From an uncultured Prevotellaceae bacterium (GTDB taxonomy: Bacteria > Bacteroidota > Bacteroidia > Bacteroidales > Bacteroidaceae), in contig CADADN010000034.1 of the NCBI GenBank assembly GCA_902786665.1, positions 1 to 50,114 on the forward strand: a stretch of 50,114 bases of DNA, in the 5' to 3' direction. Each line of letters begins with the position of its first letter. Within the stretch, counting starts at the first letter, position 1. A program made the translations under genes and the position numbers. Below are positions 36,833-45,337 of this stretch, in pieces. Under the pieces are notes generated by a model. That model was not told where the DNA came from and searched no databases. It saw only the letters and a program-made list of their open reading frames with translations.

Positions 36833-36919
36833 CAGCAACATCCTAATAAAGGCACTTATTTTACTACTTTTCTAACAAATGCCATCCGTCATGTGGAGGG
36901 CGAATGATTGATAGGGATT

Positions 36920-37849
36920 ATGAAAAAAGTTTACTTCACAATCTTATGTCTGCTGGCTTGCGCTCACGTCTCGTTCGCGCAAGTGAGATGGAATGCGGAT
37001 TATCAAGCTTATATTGACCAGTACAAGGATATCGCCATTGAGGAGATGATGGCCTACCGCATACCCGCAAGCATCACGCTGGCTCAGGGGCTGCTAGAAA
37101 GCGGGGCGGGGAAGAGCTATCTCTCGCGTTATGGCAACAACCATTTCGGCATCAAGTCCAATGGCTGGACGGGAAGGACCATCCGTCACGACGACGACCA
37201 GAAACAGGAGAAATTCAGGGCCTACGACTCCGTCAGGGAGAGTTTTGAGGACCATAGCAAATTCCTCGCTTACAGGGAGCGTTACAGTCGGCTGTTCCAA
37301 CTGAATATGACCGACTACGTGGGATGGGCGCAGGGGCTCAAGGACTGCGGTTATGCCACCAACCCCAAATACGCTCAAAGGCTCATCAGCATCATAGAGA
37401 CCTATCAACTCTACCAATACGACACCATGACGCCCGCAAAGGTGGAAGAAGTGGTTGTGGCGGCGGAAAAAGAGACCAACACCACCAAGAGGACAACCTA
37501 TCAGGTGCACAAGATCAACGCCTACAACCAGAACTTCTATGTTTATGCCCGCAAGGGGGACACCTTCGAGAGCATAGGCAAGGAACTGGGGGTGTCGGCT
37601 TCCAACCTCGCCAAATTCAATGAGCGCGAGAAGGAAGAGCAGCTCAAGGAGGGGGATGTCATCTATCTCCGCAAGAAGCAGAAAAAGGCCGACAAGAGGT
37701 ATAAGAACCAGTACCACGTGGTGAAAGCGGGCGAAAGCATGTACCTCATCTCGCAATTGTATGGCATGCGTCTTTCCAGCCTATACAAAATCAATCGTCT
37801 CGACGCCAATTACCAAATCAAAGTTGGCGACAAACTCAAGGTTTGTTAA
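36920..37849 (+). CDS. Exported peptidoglycan glucosaminidase with two LysM domains
   Basis: A 309-residue secreted cell-wall hydrolase. The start at 36920 (MKKVYFTILCLLACAHVSFAQ) gives a direct signal peptide. The N-terminal glucosaminidase domain (about 30-165; GH73-like) has the catalytic Glu60 in LAQGLLESGAGKS, plus YGNNHFGIKS and DYVGWAQGLKDCGYATNPKYA, all typical of the family. Two LysM-type peptidoglycan-binding domains follow at about 207-251 and 265-309; the second ends at the stop with VGDKLKVC. It would cut the beta-1,4 bond after N-acetylglucosamine during wall turnover or division. Its own promoter lies upstream. Confidence 0.93.
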   Translation: MKKVYFTILCLLACAHVSFAQVRWNADYQAYIDQYKDIAIEEMMAYRIPASITLAQGLLESGAGKSYLSRYGNNHFGIKSNGWTGRTIRHDDDQKQEKFRAYDSVRESFEDHSKFLAYRERYSRLFQLNMTDYVGWAQGLKDCGYATNPKYAQRLISIIETYQLYQYDTMTPAKVEEVVVAAEKETNTTKRTTYQVHKINAYNQNFYVYARKGDTFESIGKELGVSASNLAKFNEREKEEQLKEGDVIYLRKKQKKADKRYKNQYHVVKAGESMYLISQLYGMRLSSLYKINRLDANYQIKVGDKLKVC

Positions 37850-37916
37850 ATCGGCACTACATCCTATTGATGATGCAGCGGTGTGTGATTGCGACGTGTC
37901 AAAAAAGGCGACATCA

Positions 37917-38483
37917 ATGACAGAGAAGGAGAAAATGATTGCGGGGGATTGCTATTCCGCCGTCGACCCGCAGTTGTTGGCGGAACTGGTGGAGACGCAG
38001 GAGATTCTCGTGGAATACAATGCTTTGCCGCCTACCGATAAGCTTCGCAAACGTGAAATCCTCCTGTCGTTGCTTGGCCATGTCGCAGACAACGAAGTGA
38101 TCATCAACCAGCCTTTCCGCTGCGACTATGGAAAGCAAATCAGTGTGGGGAAGCGCTTCTTCGCCAACTTCAATTTCACCGTGCTCGACGAGGCGCCTGT
38201 CACCATCGGCGACAATTGTTTCATTGGACCCAATGTGAGCATCTATACCGCGTGCCACAGTACCGAACCCGTACAGCGAAACAGCAGGGTGGAATGGGCA
38301 AGGCCCGTCAACATCGGAAACAACGTGTGGATAGGGGGGAGCGTCACCATCCTTCCGGGGGTGAGCATCGGCGACAATGTCACCATAGGTGCCGGGTCGG
38401 TGGTCGTCAAGGACATCCCTTCCAACTGCGTCGCTGCAGGAAATCCATGCAAGGTGGTGAGAAAATTGATGATTGAAGATTGA
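37917..38483 (+). CDS. Maltose/galactoside-type sugar O-acetyltransferase (left-handed beta-helix)
   Basis: A 188-residue hexapeptide-repeat acetyltransferase of normal Maa/LacA length. The ATG at 37917 starts MTEKEKMIAGDCYSA, matching the conserved N-terminus of the family; the longer frame before it overlaps the LysM gene and has no family features. The catalytic His114 lies in YTACHSTEP, and hexapeptide turns follow (NIGNNVWIGGSVTILPGVSIGDN, VTIGAGSVVV). It moves an acetyl group from acetyl-CoA to a sugar hydroxyl in the cytoplasm. It lies 67 bp after the glucosaminidase gene and may be co-transcribed with it. The exact sugar is unknown. Confidence 0.92.
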   Translation: MTEKEKMIAGDCYSAVDPQLLAELVETQEILVEYNALPPTDKLRKREILLSLLGHVADNEVIINQPFRCDYGKQISVGKRFFANFNFTVLDEAPVTIGDNCFIGPNVSIYTACHSTEPVQRNSRVEWARPVNIGNNVWIGGSVTILPGVSIGDNVTIGAGSVVVKDIPSNCVAAGNPCKVVRKLMIED

Positions 38484-38592
38484 TGTGCTTGGTTGGGGAA
38501 TCCCCAAGGAAGTCCCCAATGGCAACTCCGCCATGCATGTTTGAAGTGTGCTCAATCCCCTTTTAGGAATGGAAAAGGCCACGAGGCATTGG

Positions 38593-38624
38593 TGAGTCCA
38601 CTTCCTGAAATGGACTCAGTTTTA
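38593..38624 (+). terminator. Intrinsic terminator after the acetyltransferase gene
   Basis: TGAGTCCA (38593-38600) and TGGACTCA (38611-38618) form a perfect 8-bp stem with a 10-base loop, followed by GTTTTA. It separates the acetyltransferase from the kinase promoter. Confidence 0.55.
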
Positions 38625-38641
38625 TTATTATTCATCTTTTC

Positions 38642-38672
38642 TTTGTTTTTTCCTCCTTTTTCCTTATTTTTG
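38642..38672 (+). promoter_or_regulatory. Promoter of the kinase and Sel1 locus
   Basis: TTTG (38642-38645), a 19-bp spacer and TATTTTTG (38665-38672) match the Bacteroidetes consensus exactly. The kinase starts 33 bp downstream. Small gaps suggest that at least the kinase and the first Sel1 gene are transcribed from it. Confidence 0.75.
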
Positions 38673-38704
38673 CAACATTTAATGCAACAACAGGAAAAAA
38701 CGCT

Positions 38705-40921
38705 ATGGCTAAAAGTATCGTTTTGGAAAAAGGCACCACGCTCCAAAGTGGAAAATATGTCATACAAAGAAAACTTGGCCAGGGAGGTTTCGGCATCACC
38801 TACGAAGCCACCTTGGTGAAGCTGAAGAAGCGTGTAGCGCTGAAGGAAAGCTTTCTGAGTGGAGTATGCGGACGTGGTGGCGACGGGAAGACCGTGGTCG
38901 TACCATTGGATGAAAACGTGAGCTTCTTTGAGAAACAGAAAGAGAGGTTCATGGACGAGGCTCTCCGACTGGCCAACCTTTCCAATCCCCATATCGTCCC
39001 GGTGTTTGACTCCTTCGAGGAGAACGGCACCTACTACTATGTGATGGACTTCATCGAGGGTGAGAGTCTCAGCGACAAACTCAAGCGAGGAGGCAAGCCG
39101 TTTGATGAAGGCAGCGTGATGGTCATTCTCGACCAGTTGTTGGATGCTTTGGATTGCATCCACAGTGAAGTGCCACCTCTCTGCCACCTCGACATCAAGC
39201 CGGCCAACATCATGATGAACAAGAAGGGAAAGGTCATATTGGTGGATTTCGGCGCCAGCAAGTATGCATCAACGTCGGATGTCTCCGTGTCATCCTCTTC
39301 TGTAGCCTACACCCCCGGCTATGCCCCCTTCGAGCAAGTCTATAATGACAGGAAGAACATGGGGCCGTGGACAGACTTCTATGCTGTTGGAGCCACGTTG
39401 TTCTGCTTGTTCACCGGTGAAAGACCCTCACCACCCACCGATATCTTCCAAGACTCCACGCCCGACAAGCATGCCTCCATTCCTCTGCCAGGCTCCTTGA
39501 GTCCGATGATGAAAAAGCTGATACTATGGATGATGTCACTCCCCCAAAACGACCGTCCAGAGTCCGTAAATCAAATACGAGACTTCATCAGCCAATATAA
39601 AGTAACTGATGGCTATGGAAAAACTGGTGGCCATGGCGGACAGGATGAACATCATGAAATGGATGAATTAGAGGATGGCGATGAACTCATTGTCATATCC
39701 GCCTCTCAATCTCCCGTCGATTCTTCCGATTCCTCCGCCCATTCCGATTACTCAGAAAAAACCACCCCTCCTGCTGCCAGCCGCGAGGAGACTGCCTTGC
39801 CGGACGACCTCCAAGTCCCTCCTGCTGCCAACTGCGAGGAGACTGCCTTGCCGGACGACCTCCAAGTTCCTCCTGCTGCCAGCCGTGAGGAGACCGCAAT
39901 AGTCGATGAGGGTGGAGCCCATGGCTTGGGCAACTTCGATAGGCCCCAAACCCCAAAAGACTCCAATGCCTCCAAAAGCTCCAAAGAGTCAAAAGTCCCC
40001 AAAGGCTCCAAAGAGTCAAAAGTCTTTAAATCTCCCCAAAAAGCCAAAGAGTCAAAGGCTTCAAAAGATTTCAAAGTTCCCAAAGATACCAAGTCTCCTA
40101 AAGCCTCAACAACCTCAAAATCTCCTAATCCTCCTAAAGCCCCTGCAACAGGCAAGGTTGGTGTTCCCGGTCCGGAACCTCGTAGTAATTGGATGAAGCC
40201 GGTGGGGTATGCCATAGGCTCCGTACTTGCTTTGCTCTTGCTGTTGGCAATTTTCGGGGTCTTCAGCGACTCCGATTCATCGCAGGTGGCAAAAATGGAA
40301 GGTTCGAAAAAGGAACAAGTGCGTAAAGAGAGGGTTCAGGAAAAAAAGACTGAGCCGGAACAGACAGTTCAGGAAGAAACTCCTGTTGAGAACCAGATGG
40401 TTGCGGAAGAAGGGACAGATACCACGACCTTGGCCTCAGAACAAAAACCACAGGAAACAGCACAACCTGAAGCGCATGTAAAGAATGATGACCCCAATGA
40501 GGGTAAATATAAATCTTATCTTTCTGAAGCACGTGCTGCATACAACAGGGCCAATTATGACGGAGCTTTGGCTTCCCTCAACAAAATCAATGCTTTGGGG
40601 AAAACCTATTCCAACAGGAAGGATGTGACGGGACTGCGTTCGCAAATCACGTCGGCAAAAGCGGCTAAAGACAAAAAGCAGATGGAAGAACAGGACAAGA
40701 AAAAGAAGGAAGAACAGAAGCAAAAGGAAATCGACCAAAAATGCCGTTCTCTATTCAGTAATGCAAGCGCAGCCTATAAGAATTCAAATCTTGACGCCGC
40801 TGACAATTATATACGGCAGATAGAAAGCCTTTCTCCAAGCTATGCAAGAAGAAGTGAGGTGACGAACTTGAAAGCCAATATCAAGAAGTCAAAAGCCAAT
40901 CTGAATAAATGGGGGCTTTGA
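38705..40921 (+). CDS. Transmembrane Ser/Thr protein kinase with extracytoplasmic helical-hairpin domain
   Basis: A 738-residue eukaryotic-type kinase. The cytoplasmic kinase domain (about 17-300) has the glycine loop GQGGFG (25-30), Lys47 in VALKE, catalytic HLDIKPAN (Asp163, Asn168; HLD replaces the usual HRD) and DFG at Asp181, so it should be active. Residues about 355-399 carry a 17-residue repeat (PPAASREETALPDDLQV), and a Lys, Ser and Pro-rich spacer follows. A transmembrane helix lies at about 498-521 (KPVGYAIGSVLALLLLL). The outside part has an acidic linker and two helical-hairpin segments (YDGALASLNKINAL near 620 and a later AADNYIRQIESLSPSYARR). These resemble the secreted Sel1 proteins' N-termini and the membrane protein at 46706. 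Sel1 genes follow directly. A sensor kinase role is inferred. Confidence 0.9.
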   Translation: MAKSIVLEKGTTLQSGKYVIQRKLGQGGFGITYEATLVKLKKRVALKESFLSGVCGRGGDGKTVVVPLDENVSFFEKQKERFMDEALRLANLSNPHIVPVFDSFEENGTYYYVMDFIEGESLSDKLKRGGKPFDEGSVMVILDQLLDALDCIHSEVPPLCHLDIKPANIMMNKKGKVILVDFGASKYASTSDVSVSSSSVAYTPGYAPFEQVYNDRKNMGPWTDFYAVGATLFCLFTGERPSPPTDIFQDSTPDKHASIPLPGSLSPMMKKLILWMMSLPQNDRPESVNQIRDFISQYKVTDGYGKTGGHGGQDEHHEMDELEDGDELIVISASQSPVDSSDSSAHSDYSEKTTPPAASREETALPDDLQVPPAANCEETALPDDLQVPPAASREETAIVDEGGAHGLGNFDRPQTPKDSNASKSSKESKVPKGSKESKVFKSPQKAKESKASKDFKVPKDTKSPKASTTSKSPNPPKAPATGKVGVPGPEPRSNWMKPVGYAIGSVLALLLLLAIFGVFSDSDSSQVAKMEGSKKEQVRKERVQEKKTEPEQTVQEETPVENQMVAEEGTDTTTLASEQKPQETAQPEAHVKNDDPNEGKYKSYLSEARAAYNRANYDGALASLNKINALGKTYSNRKDVTGLRSQITSAKAAKDKKQMEEQDKKKKEEQKQKEIDQKCRSLFSNASAAYKNSNLDAADNYIRQIESLSPSYARRSEVTNLKANIKKSKANLNKWGL
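39767..39900 (+). repeat. Tandem 51-bp repeat inside the kinase gene
   Basis: Two full 51-bp units (39767-39817 and 39818-39868) and a partial third encode copies of PPAASREETALPDDLQV in the cytoplasmic linker. Such in-frame repeats are prone to change in number and would alter the linker length without breaking the frame. Confidence 0.8.
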
Positions 40922-40960
40922 TTCATAACATTCATACAATCATTTTCTTCATACAACATC

Positions 40961-42064
40961 ATGAAACATCTCAAATGCATATTCCTGCTCTTCTGGGCAG
41001 TACAAATCACCGCTTTCGCACAGACACCCTGCGACGACATCAATACGGCCTTGCGAAAAATCGATGAATTAATAGTTGATGGGAAACTCGACCAGGCTCT
41101 CACTGCATTGAAAAAAATCAAAAACGACCCCAATGTCCGCAACTGCGACAATATGAAAGTCGTGGAGTATAAAATCAAGGATATCGAGAGCAAGATGCCT
41201 CAAAACTCCATGACACCCCAAACCGAGGCCGTGAAATGGTACCGCAAGGCGGCTGAGCAAGGGAATGCTAACGCCCAGTGTAATCTTGGGCTTATGTATG
41301 AAAAAGGTTATGGTGTGTCCAAGGATTACGCTGAGGCCGTAAAATGGTATCGCAAGGCGGCAGAACAGGGGAATGCCCAAGGGCAGAGTAACCTTGGCTA
41401 TATGTATCAGTGTGGCTTAGGTGTGTCCCAGGATTACGCCGAAGCCTTGAAATGGTATCGCAAGGCGGTAGAACAGGGGAATGCACACGGTCAGAATAAC
41501 CTTGGGTTTATGTATGAAAAAGGCTATGGTGTGACCAAGGATTACGCTGAGGCCTTGAAATGGTATCGAAAGTCGGCAGAACAGGGGAATGCAACCAGTC
41601 AGTATAACCTTGGGGTTATGTATGAAAATGGCTATGGTGTGACCAAGGATTACGCTGAGGCTGTGAAATGGTATTGCAAGGCGGCGGAGCAGGGATATGC
41701 AAAAGCCCAGTGTAATCTTGGATGGATGTATCATAACGGCTATGGTGTGACTCAGGATTATGCCGAAGCGGTTAAGTGGTACCGCAAATCTGCTGAGCAG
41801 GGATATGCATTAGGGCAGGTTCGCTATGGCTTTGTGTACGAAAAAGGTTATGGTGTATCTCAAGACAAGGTAGAGGCAGTAAGATGGTATCGCAAGGCGG
41901 CAGAGCAGGGGAATGTTTATGGCCAATATAACCTGGGAGTGATGTACGAAATTGGAAAAGGTGTGGCCAAGGATCTTTCCGAGGCAAAGAAGTGGTATGA
42001 GAAAGCTGCTGCACAAGGGTATGAGGATGCCAAAGCAAGGTTGAAGGTGCTGAATGGGAATTGA
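40961..42064 (+). CDS. Secreted Sel1-repeat protein with N-terminal helical-hairpin module
   Basis: A 367-residue exported protein; signal peptide MKHLKCIFLLFWAVQITAF ends before AQTPC. Residues about 22-80 form the shared hairpin module (LDQALTALKKIKNDPNVRNC), with two cysteines (TPC and RNC) that could form a disulphide. Seven Sel1 repeats of 36 residues follow (core AEAVKWYRKAAEQGNA, then NLGxMYxxGYGV), then a cap SEAKKWYEKAAAQGYEDAK. Sel1 repeats are protein-interaction solenoids. Between MTPQ and TEAVKW the usual linking segment (YDLGNDYYYGRN type), seen in the sister genes, is missing. The gene starts 39 bp after the kinase, which suggests a functional link. The first 206 bp after the signal peptide are nearly identical to part of the broken copy downstream. 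Confidence 0.88.
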   Translation: MKHLKCIFLLFWAVQITAFAQTPCDDINTALRKIDELIVDGKLDQALTALKKIKNDPNVRNCDNMKVVEYKIKDIESKMPQNSMTPQTEAVKWYRKAAEQGNANAQCNLGLMYEKGYGVSKDYAEAVKWYRKAAEQGNAQGQSNLGYMYQCGLGVSQDYAEALKWYRKAVEQGNAHGQNNLGFMYEKGYGVTKDYAEALKWYRKSAEQGNATSQYNLGVMYENGYGVTKDYAEAVKWYCKAAEQGYAKAQCNLGWMYHNGYGVTQDYAEAVKWYRKSAEQGYALGQVRYGFVYEKGYGVSQDKVEAVRWYRKAAEQGNVYGQYNLGVMYEIGKGVAKDLSEAKKWYEKAAAQGYEDAKARLKVLNGN

Positions 42065-42141
42065 TAACCTTGTGGCCCGGTTCTTTTCAATCTTTTCCAC
42101 CATATCGTCATATGTCATATCAATTTAAAAGATAAACAATC
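42041..42141 (+). repeat. 101-bp perfect direct repeat, first copy
   Basis: This segment covers the last codons of the first Sel1 gene and the intergenic DNA up to AAAGATAAACAATC. It is identical base for base to 43004-43104. In both places the following sequence joins in the same codon phase, in the middle of a Sel1 gene and without a start codon or signal peptide. Confidence 0.9.
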
Positions 42142-43027
42142 GCACAGACACCCTGCGACGACATCAATACGGCCTTGTTGAAAATAGACAAATTAATAGT
42201 TGATGGGAAACTCGACCAGGCTCTCACAGCATTGAAAAAAATCAAGAACGACCCCAATGTCCGCAACTGCGACAATATGAAAGTCGTGGAGTATAAAATC
42301 AAGGATATCGAGAGCAAGATGCCTCAAAACTCCATGACACCCCAAGTATGATTTGGGTAATGATTATTATTATGGTAGAAATTGTAGGTCCAAAGACTAT
42401 GTAAAAGCAGCTGAGTGGTTCAGAAAAGCAGCTGAGTATGGGTATTTGGGAGCGCAGAAGAGTCTTGAATGGATGAATCAAACTGGTTCTGATGAAGAAA
42501 TGTATTACGCAAAGGCTGTGGACTGGTATCGCAAGGCGGCAGAACAGGATGACGCAACAGCCCAGAGCAATCTTGGATGGATGTATGAATTTGGTTTGGG
42601 TGTTCCTAAAAATTATTCAGAGGCATGGAAATGGTATTTCAAGGCAGCGGAGCAGGGAAATGCTTTGGGACAGAATCAACTTGGATGGATGTACCAATAT
42701 GGTCTTTATGTATCTCAGAATTATGAGGAGGCCTTTAAATGGTACTTTAAGGCTGCAGAACAAGGGTTTCCTGCAGGACAGGTTAACGTTGGAGTTATGT
42801 ATGATAAAGGATATGGCGTTTCAAAAAATTTCACGGAAGCCTTGAAATGGTATCGTAAGGTAGCAGAACAAGAATGTGTTGTAGCGCAGGTTTTACTTGG
42901 ATATTTGTATGAAATAGGAGAAAGAGTGCCCAAAGACTTGACAGAGGCAAAGAAGTGGTATGAGAAAGCTGCCGCACAAGGAGATGATTTTGCCAAAGGA
43001 AGATTGAAGGTGCTGAATGGGAATTGA
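42142..43027 (+). pseudogene. Sel1-repeat cassette lacking start and signal peptide, with frameshift
   Basis: Read from 42142 the sequence begins AQTPCDDINTALLKIDKLIVDG, the module that normally follows a signal peptide, but upstream in the same frame there is a TAA at 42133 and no start codon. This frame runs to a TGA at 42349. The coding sequence then continues in the next frame (YDLGNDYYYGRN from 42347) through five Sel1 repeats and the cap to the stop at 43025-43027. Comparison with the intact sisters suggests that a few bases are missing at about 42346. The 5' part (42140-42345) matches 41016-41221 of the preceding gene with only a few differences, then stops matching abruptly. Nothing suggests it is translated as an exported protein; it could be a pseudogene or a silent donor cassette. 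Confidence 0.8.
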
Positions 43028-43104
43028 TAACCTTGTGGCCCGGTTCTTTTCAATCTTTTCCACCATATCGTCATATGTCATATCAATTTAAAAGATAAAC
43101 AATC
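43004..43104 (+). repeat. 101-bp perfect direct repeat, second copy
   Basis: Identical to 42041-42141, spaced 963 bp from it. It ends the frameshifted cassette and leads into the next start-less Sel1 cassette. Confidence 0.9.
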
Positions 43105-44298
43105 AAAATTGAAAATCTGATAGTCGATGGAAAACTACAACAGGCACTTGATGCACTGAAAAAAATCAAGAACGACCCCAATGTCCGCAACTGCGAAAAC
43201 ATGAGGTTGGTGGAATATAAAATCAAGGACATCGAGAGCAAGATGCTACAAACTGCTGAAAAGATGTTTGAGCAAGGCGAGGATTATTTCCTAGGCAGAA
43301 ATGGTAAGTCAAAAGACTATGCAAAAGCTGTGGAGTGGTACAACAAGTCTGCAGATCAAGGGAATGCTGATGCCATGATTCGTCTTGCAGAGTGTTATGA
43401 GGAAGGTTATGGCGTAGATAAAAGTGAAAGAAAAGGAGTGGAATATGAAAAGAAAGCCGCTGCTTTGGGTAACGCCAAGGCACAGTTTTGGCTGGGGAAC
43501 ACCTATACCAATGAATCGTATGGTGGCGAAACACGAAACTATGCAGAAGCCGTGAAGTGGTATCGCAAGTCAGCAGAACAAGGGTATGCAGGGGGGCAAT
43601 ATGGCCTTGGAAATATGTATTTTGTTGGTACAGGAGTGACCAAGGACTATGCCGAAGCCTTGAAATGGTATCGTAAGGCGGCTGAGCAAGATTATGTGTT
43701 TGCACAGAATCAACTTGGATATATGTATAATAACGGCAAAGGCGTGTCCAAGGATTATGCCGAGGCCGTGAAATGGTATCGCAAGTCGGCAGAGCAGGGG
43801 GATACAAGGGGTCAGAATAATCTTGGCTATATGTATCAGTATGGCTATGGTGTGCCCCAGGATTATGCCGAGGCCGTGAAATGGTATCGCAAGGCGGCAG
43901 AACAGGGGCAAGCAATTGGTCAGTTTAACCTTGCGTGTATGTACGAAAATGGCTATGGCGTAACCAAGAACTTGACAGAGGCAAAGAAGTGGTATGAGAA
44001 AGCTGCCGCACAAGGAGATGAGGATGCCCAAAAAAAGCTCAAAGAAAACATTTGGAATAAAGAAAGCTCGCTTGTAAAGGTGTCTGGTGTTGTCTATGAA
44101 AAGAAAGATGAGCCAATGATAGGGGCTATTATTAGGGAAAAAAATACTAATAATGGAGTTGTTTCGGATTTTGATGGTAATTTCAGTATATCTGTTCCTC
44201 TTGGTGCAGAGTTGGAAATCAAATATGTTGGATATAAGGATGTTACTGTAAAAGTGATTGATGATAACCCTATCAAAGTGTATATGAAACGCAGGTAA
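43105..44298 (+). pseudogene. Start-less Sel1-repeat cassette fused to a carboxypeptidase-regulatory-like domain
   Basis: The frame enters from the repeat at 43105 as KIENLIVDGKLQQALDALKK, the middle of the hairpin module, with TAA at 43096 and no start before it. The first ATG in frame is at 43201 and would give 365 residues without a signal peptide. About six to seven Sel1 repeats follow, including the two divergent ones (MIRLAECYEEGYGV, then RKGVEYEKKAAALGN) that recur in the last gene of the array. The final 80 residues (VSGVVYEKKDEPMIGAIIR, then DFDGNFSISVPLG, KYVGYKDVTV) are a carboxypeptidase-regulatory-like beta-sandwich, the same domain found at the front of SusC receptors. This fusion is unusual. 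It could be a silent cassette, or a cytoplasmic protein begun at 43201. Confidence 0.7.
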
Positions 44299-44361
44299 TA
44301 TGAATCACTCCATTCATACCAACAATTCAATATCGCATCCACTTAAACCTATAAAACTATT

Positions 44362-45201
44362 ATGAAAATAATCAAATGCATGTTCCTGCTCTTCTGGGCA
44401 GTTCAAATCACCGCTTTCACACAGACACTATGCGATGACATCCGAGTAACTTTGTTGAAAGTTGACGAAATGATTGTTGAAGGTAAACTAGATCTTGCAC
44501 TTGAAGAATTAACGAAAATCAAGAACAATCCCGATATGCGAAATTGTGACAATATAAGAGTGGTGGATTATAAAATCAATGATATCAAGAGTAAATTGTC
44601 GCCACCCTCTTTAACTGTCATTCAGATGGTTGATTTGGGCAATGATTATTTGAATGGTATAAATGGCAAAACTAAAGACTATGCCGAGGCTAAGAAATGG
44701 TTCGAAATGGCTGCTGAGCAGGGGAATGCAGAAGCATATCTTTCCATAGGATGGATGTACGATAAAGGTCTTGGAGTGTCTCAAGATTTAGCGGAGGCTA
44801 TAAAATGGTATCGCAAGGCGGCAGAGCAGGGTAATGTATTAGCCCAAAATAATCTTGGTGTAATGTTCCGAATAGGAAAGGGGGTGCCAAAAGATTATAC
44901 AGAGGCTTTGAAATGGTTTCGCAAGTCGGCAGATCAGGGAAATGATATTGGCATGACTAACGTTGGATATATGTATGATGAAGGTCTTGGCGTTCCTCAG
45001 GACTACGCGGAGGCAGAGAGATATTATCGTATGGCTGCAGAATTGGGAGATGCAACCGCTCAATATAACTTAGGGGTTATGTTCGAAAACGGTAAAGGTG
45101 TGAAAAAAAATCTGTCAGAAGCCAAGTTATGGTATGAGATAGCCGCTGTACAAGGAAATGAAAATGCCAAAAAACGATTGAACGTGCTGAATGGGAAATA
45201 A
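44362..45201 (+). CDS. Secreted Sel1-repeat protein (short member)
   Basis: A 279-residue exported protein; signal peptide MKIIKCMFLLFWAVQITAF, then TQTLCDD. The hairpin module (LDLALEELTKIKNNPDMRNC) has the same two cysteines as its sisters. The linker DLGNDYLNGINGKTKDY and four to five Sel1 repeats follow, ending with the cap SEAKLWYEIAAVQGNENAK. The gene is richer in A and T than the kinase and has more sequence divergence than the first Sel1 gene, so it is an older copy. It starts 63 bp after the fused cassette. A periplasmic partner for the membrane proteins of the locus is inferred. Confidence 0.86.
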   Translation: MKIIKCMFLLFWAVQITAFTQTLCDDIRVTLLKVDEMIVEGKLDLALEELTKIKNNPDMRNCDNIRVVDYKINDIKSKLSPPSLTVIQMVDLGNDYLNGINGKTKDYAEAKKWFEMAAEQGNAEAYLSIGWMYDKGLGVSQDLAEAIKWYRKAAEQGNVLAQNNLGVMFRIGKGVPKDYTEALKWFRKSADQGNDIGMTNVGYMYDEGLGVPQDYAEAERYYRMAAELGDATAQYNLGVMFENGKGVKKNLSEAKLWYEIAAVQGNENAKKRLNVLNGK

Positions 45202-45296
45202 AAAACTATCTTTCAATGCATTTGTATCTGTTTGGCGAATTGTTGTAATTTGACCTAATTGATTTTTAGAACAATTACTCGCTTGTTTTTCTTGTC

Positions 45297-45304
45297 TATA
45301 TTTT
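45297..45304 (+). promoter_or_regulatory. Possible weak promoter box before the fourth Sel1 copy
   Basis: TATATTTT resembles TAnnTTTG with the last base changed, and lies 33 bp before the ATG at 45338. No good -33 element was found. The 136-bp gap here is the largest between intact Sel1 genes, which makes a local promoter plausible. Confidence 0.25.
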
Positions 45305-45337
45305 AATAAAGTATAACAAACAAACCGATTGATGATG

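Noticed and set aside
42353-43027. Independent gene starting at the TTG of 42353
   Set aside because: The frame matches the interior of intact sister genes and the missing front part is present just upstream in another frame.
43201-44298. Ordinary intact Sel1 gene starting at 43201
   Set aside because: The ATG lies in the middle of the hairpin module conserved in the sisters, and the coding frame extends upstream to the repeat junction without a start, so a truncated copy is more likely.
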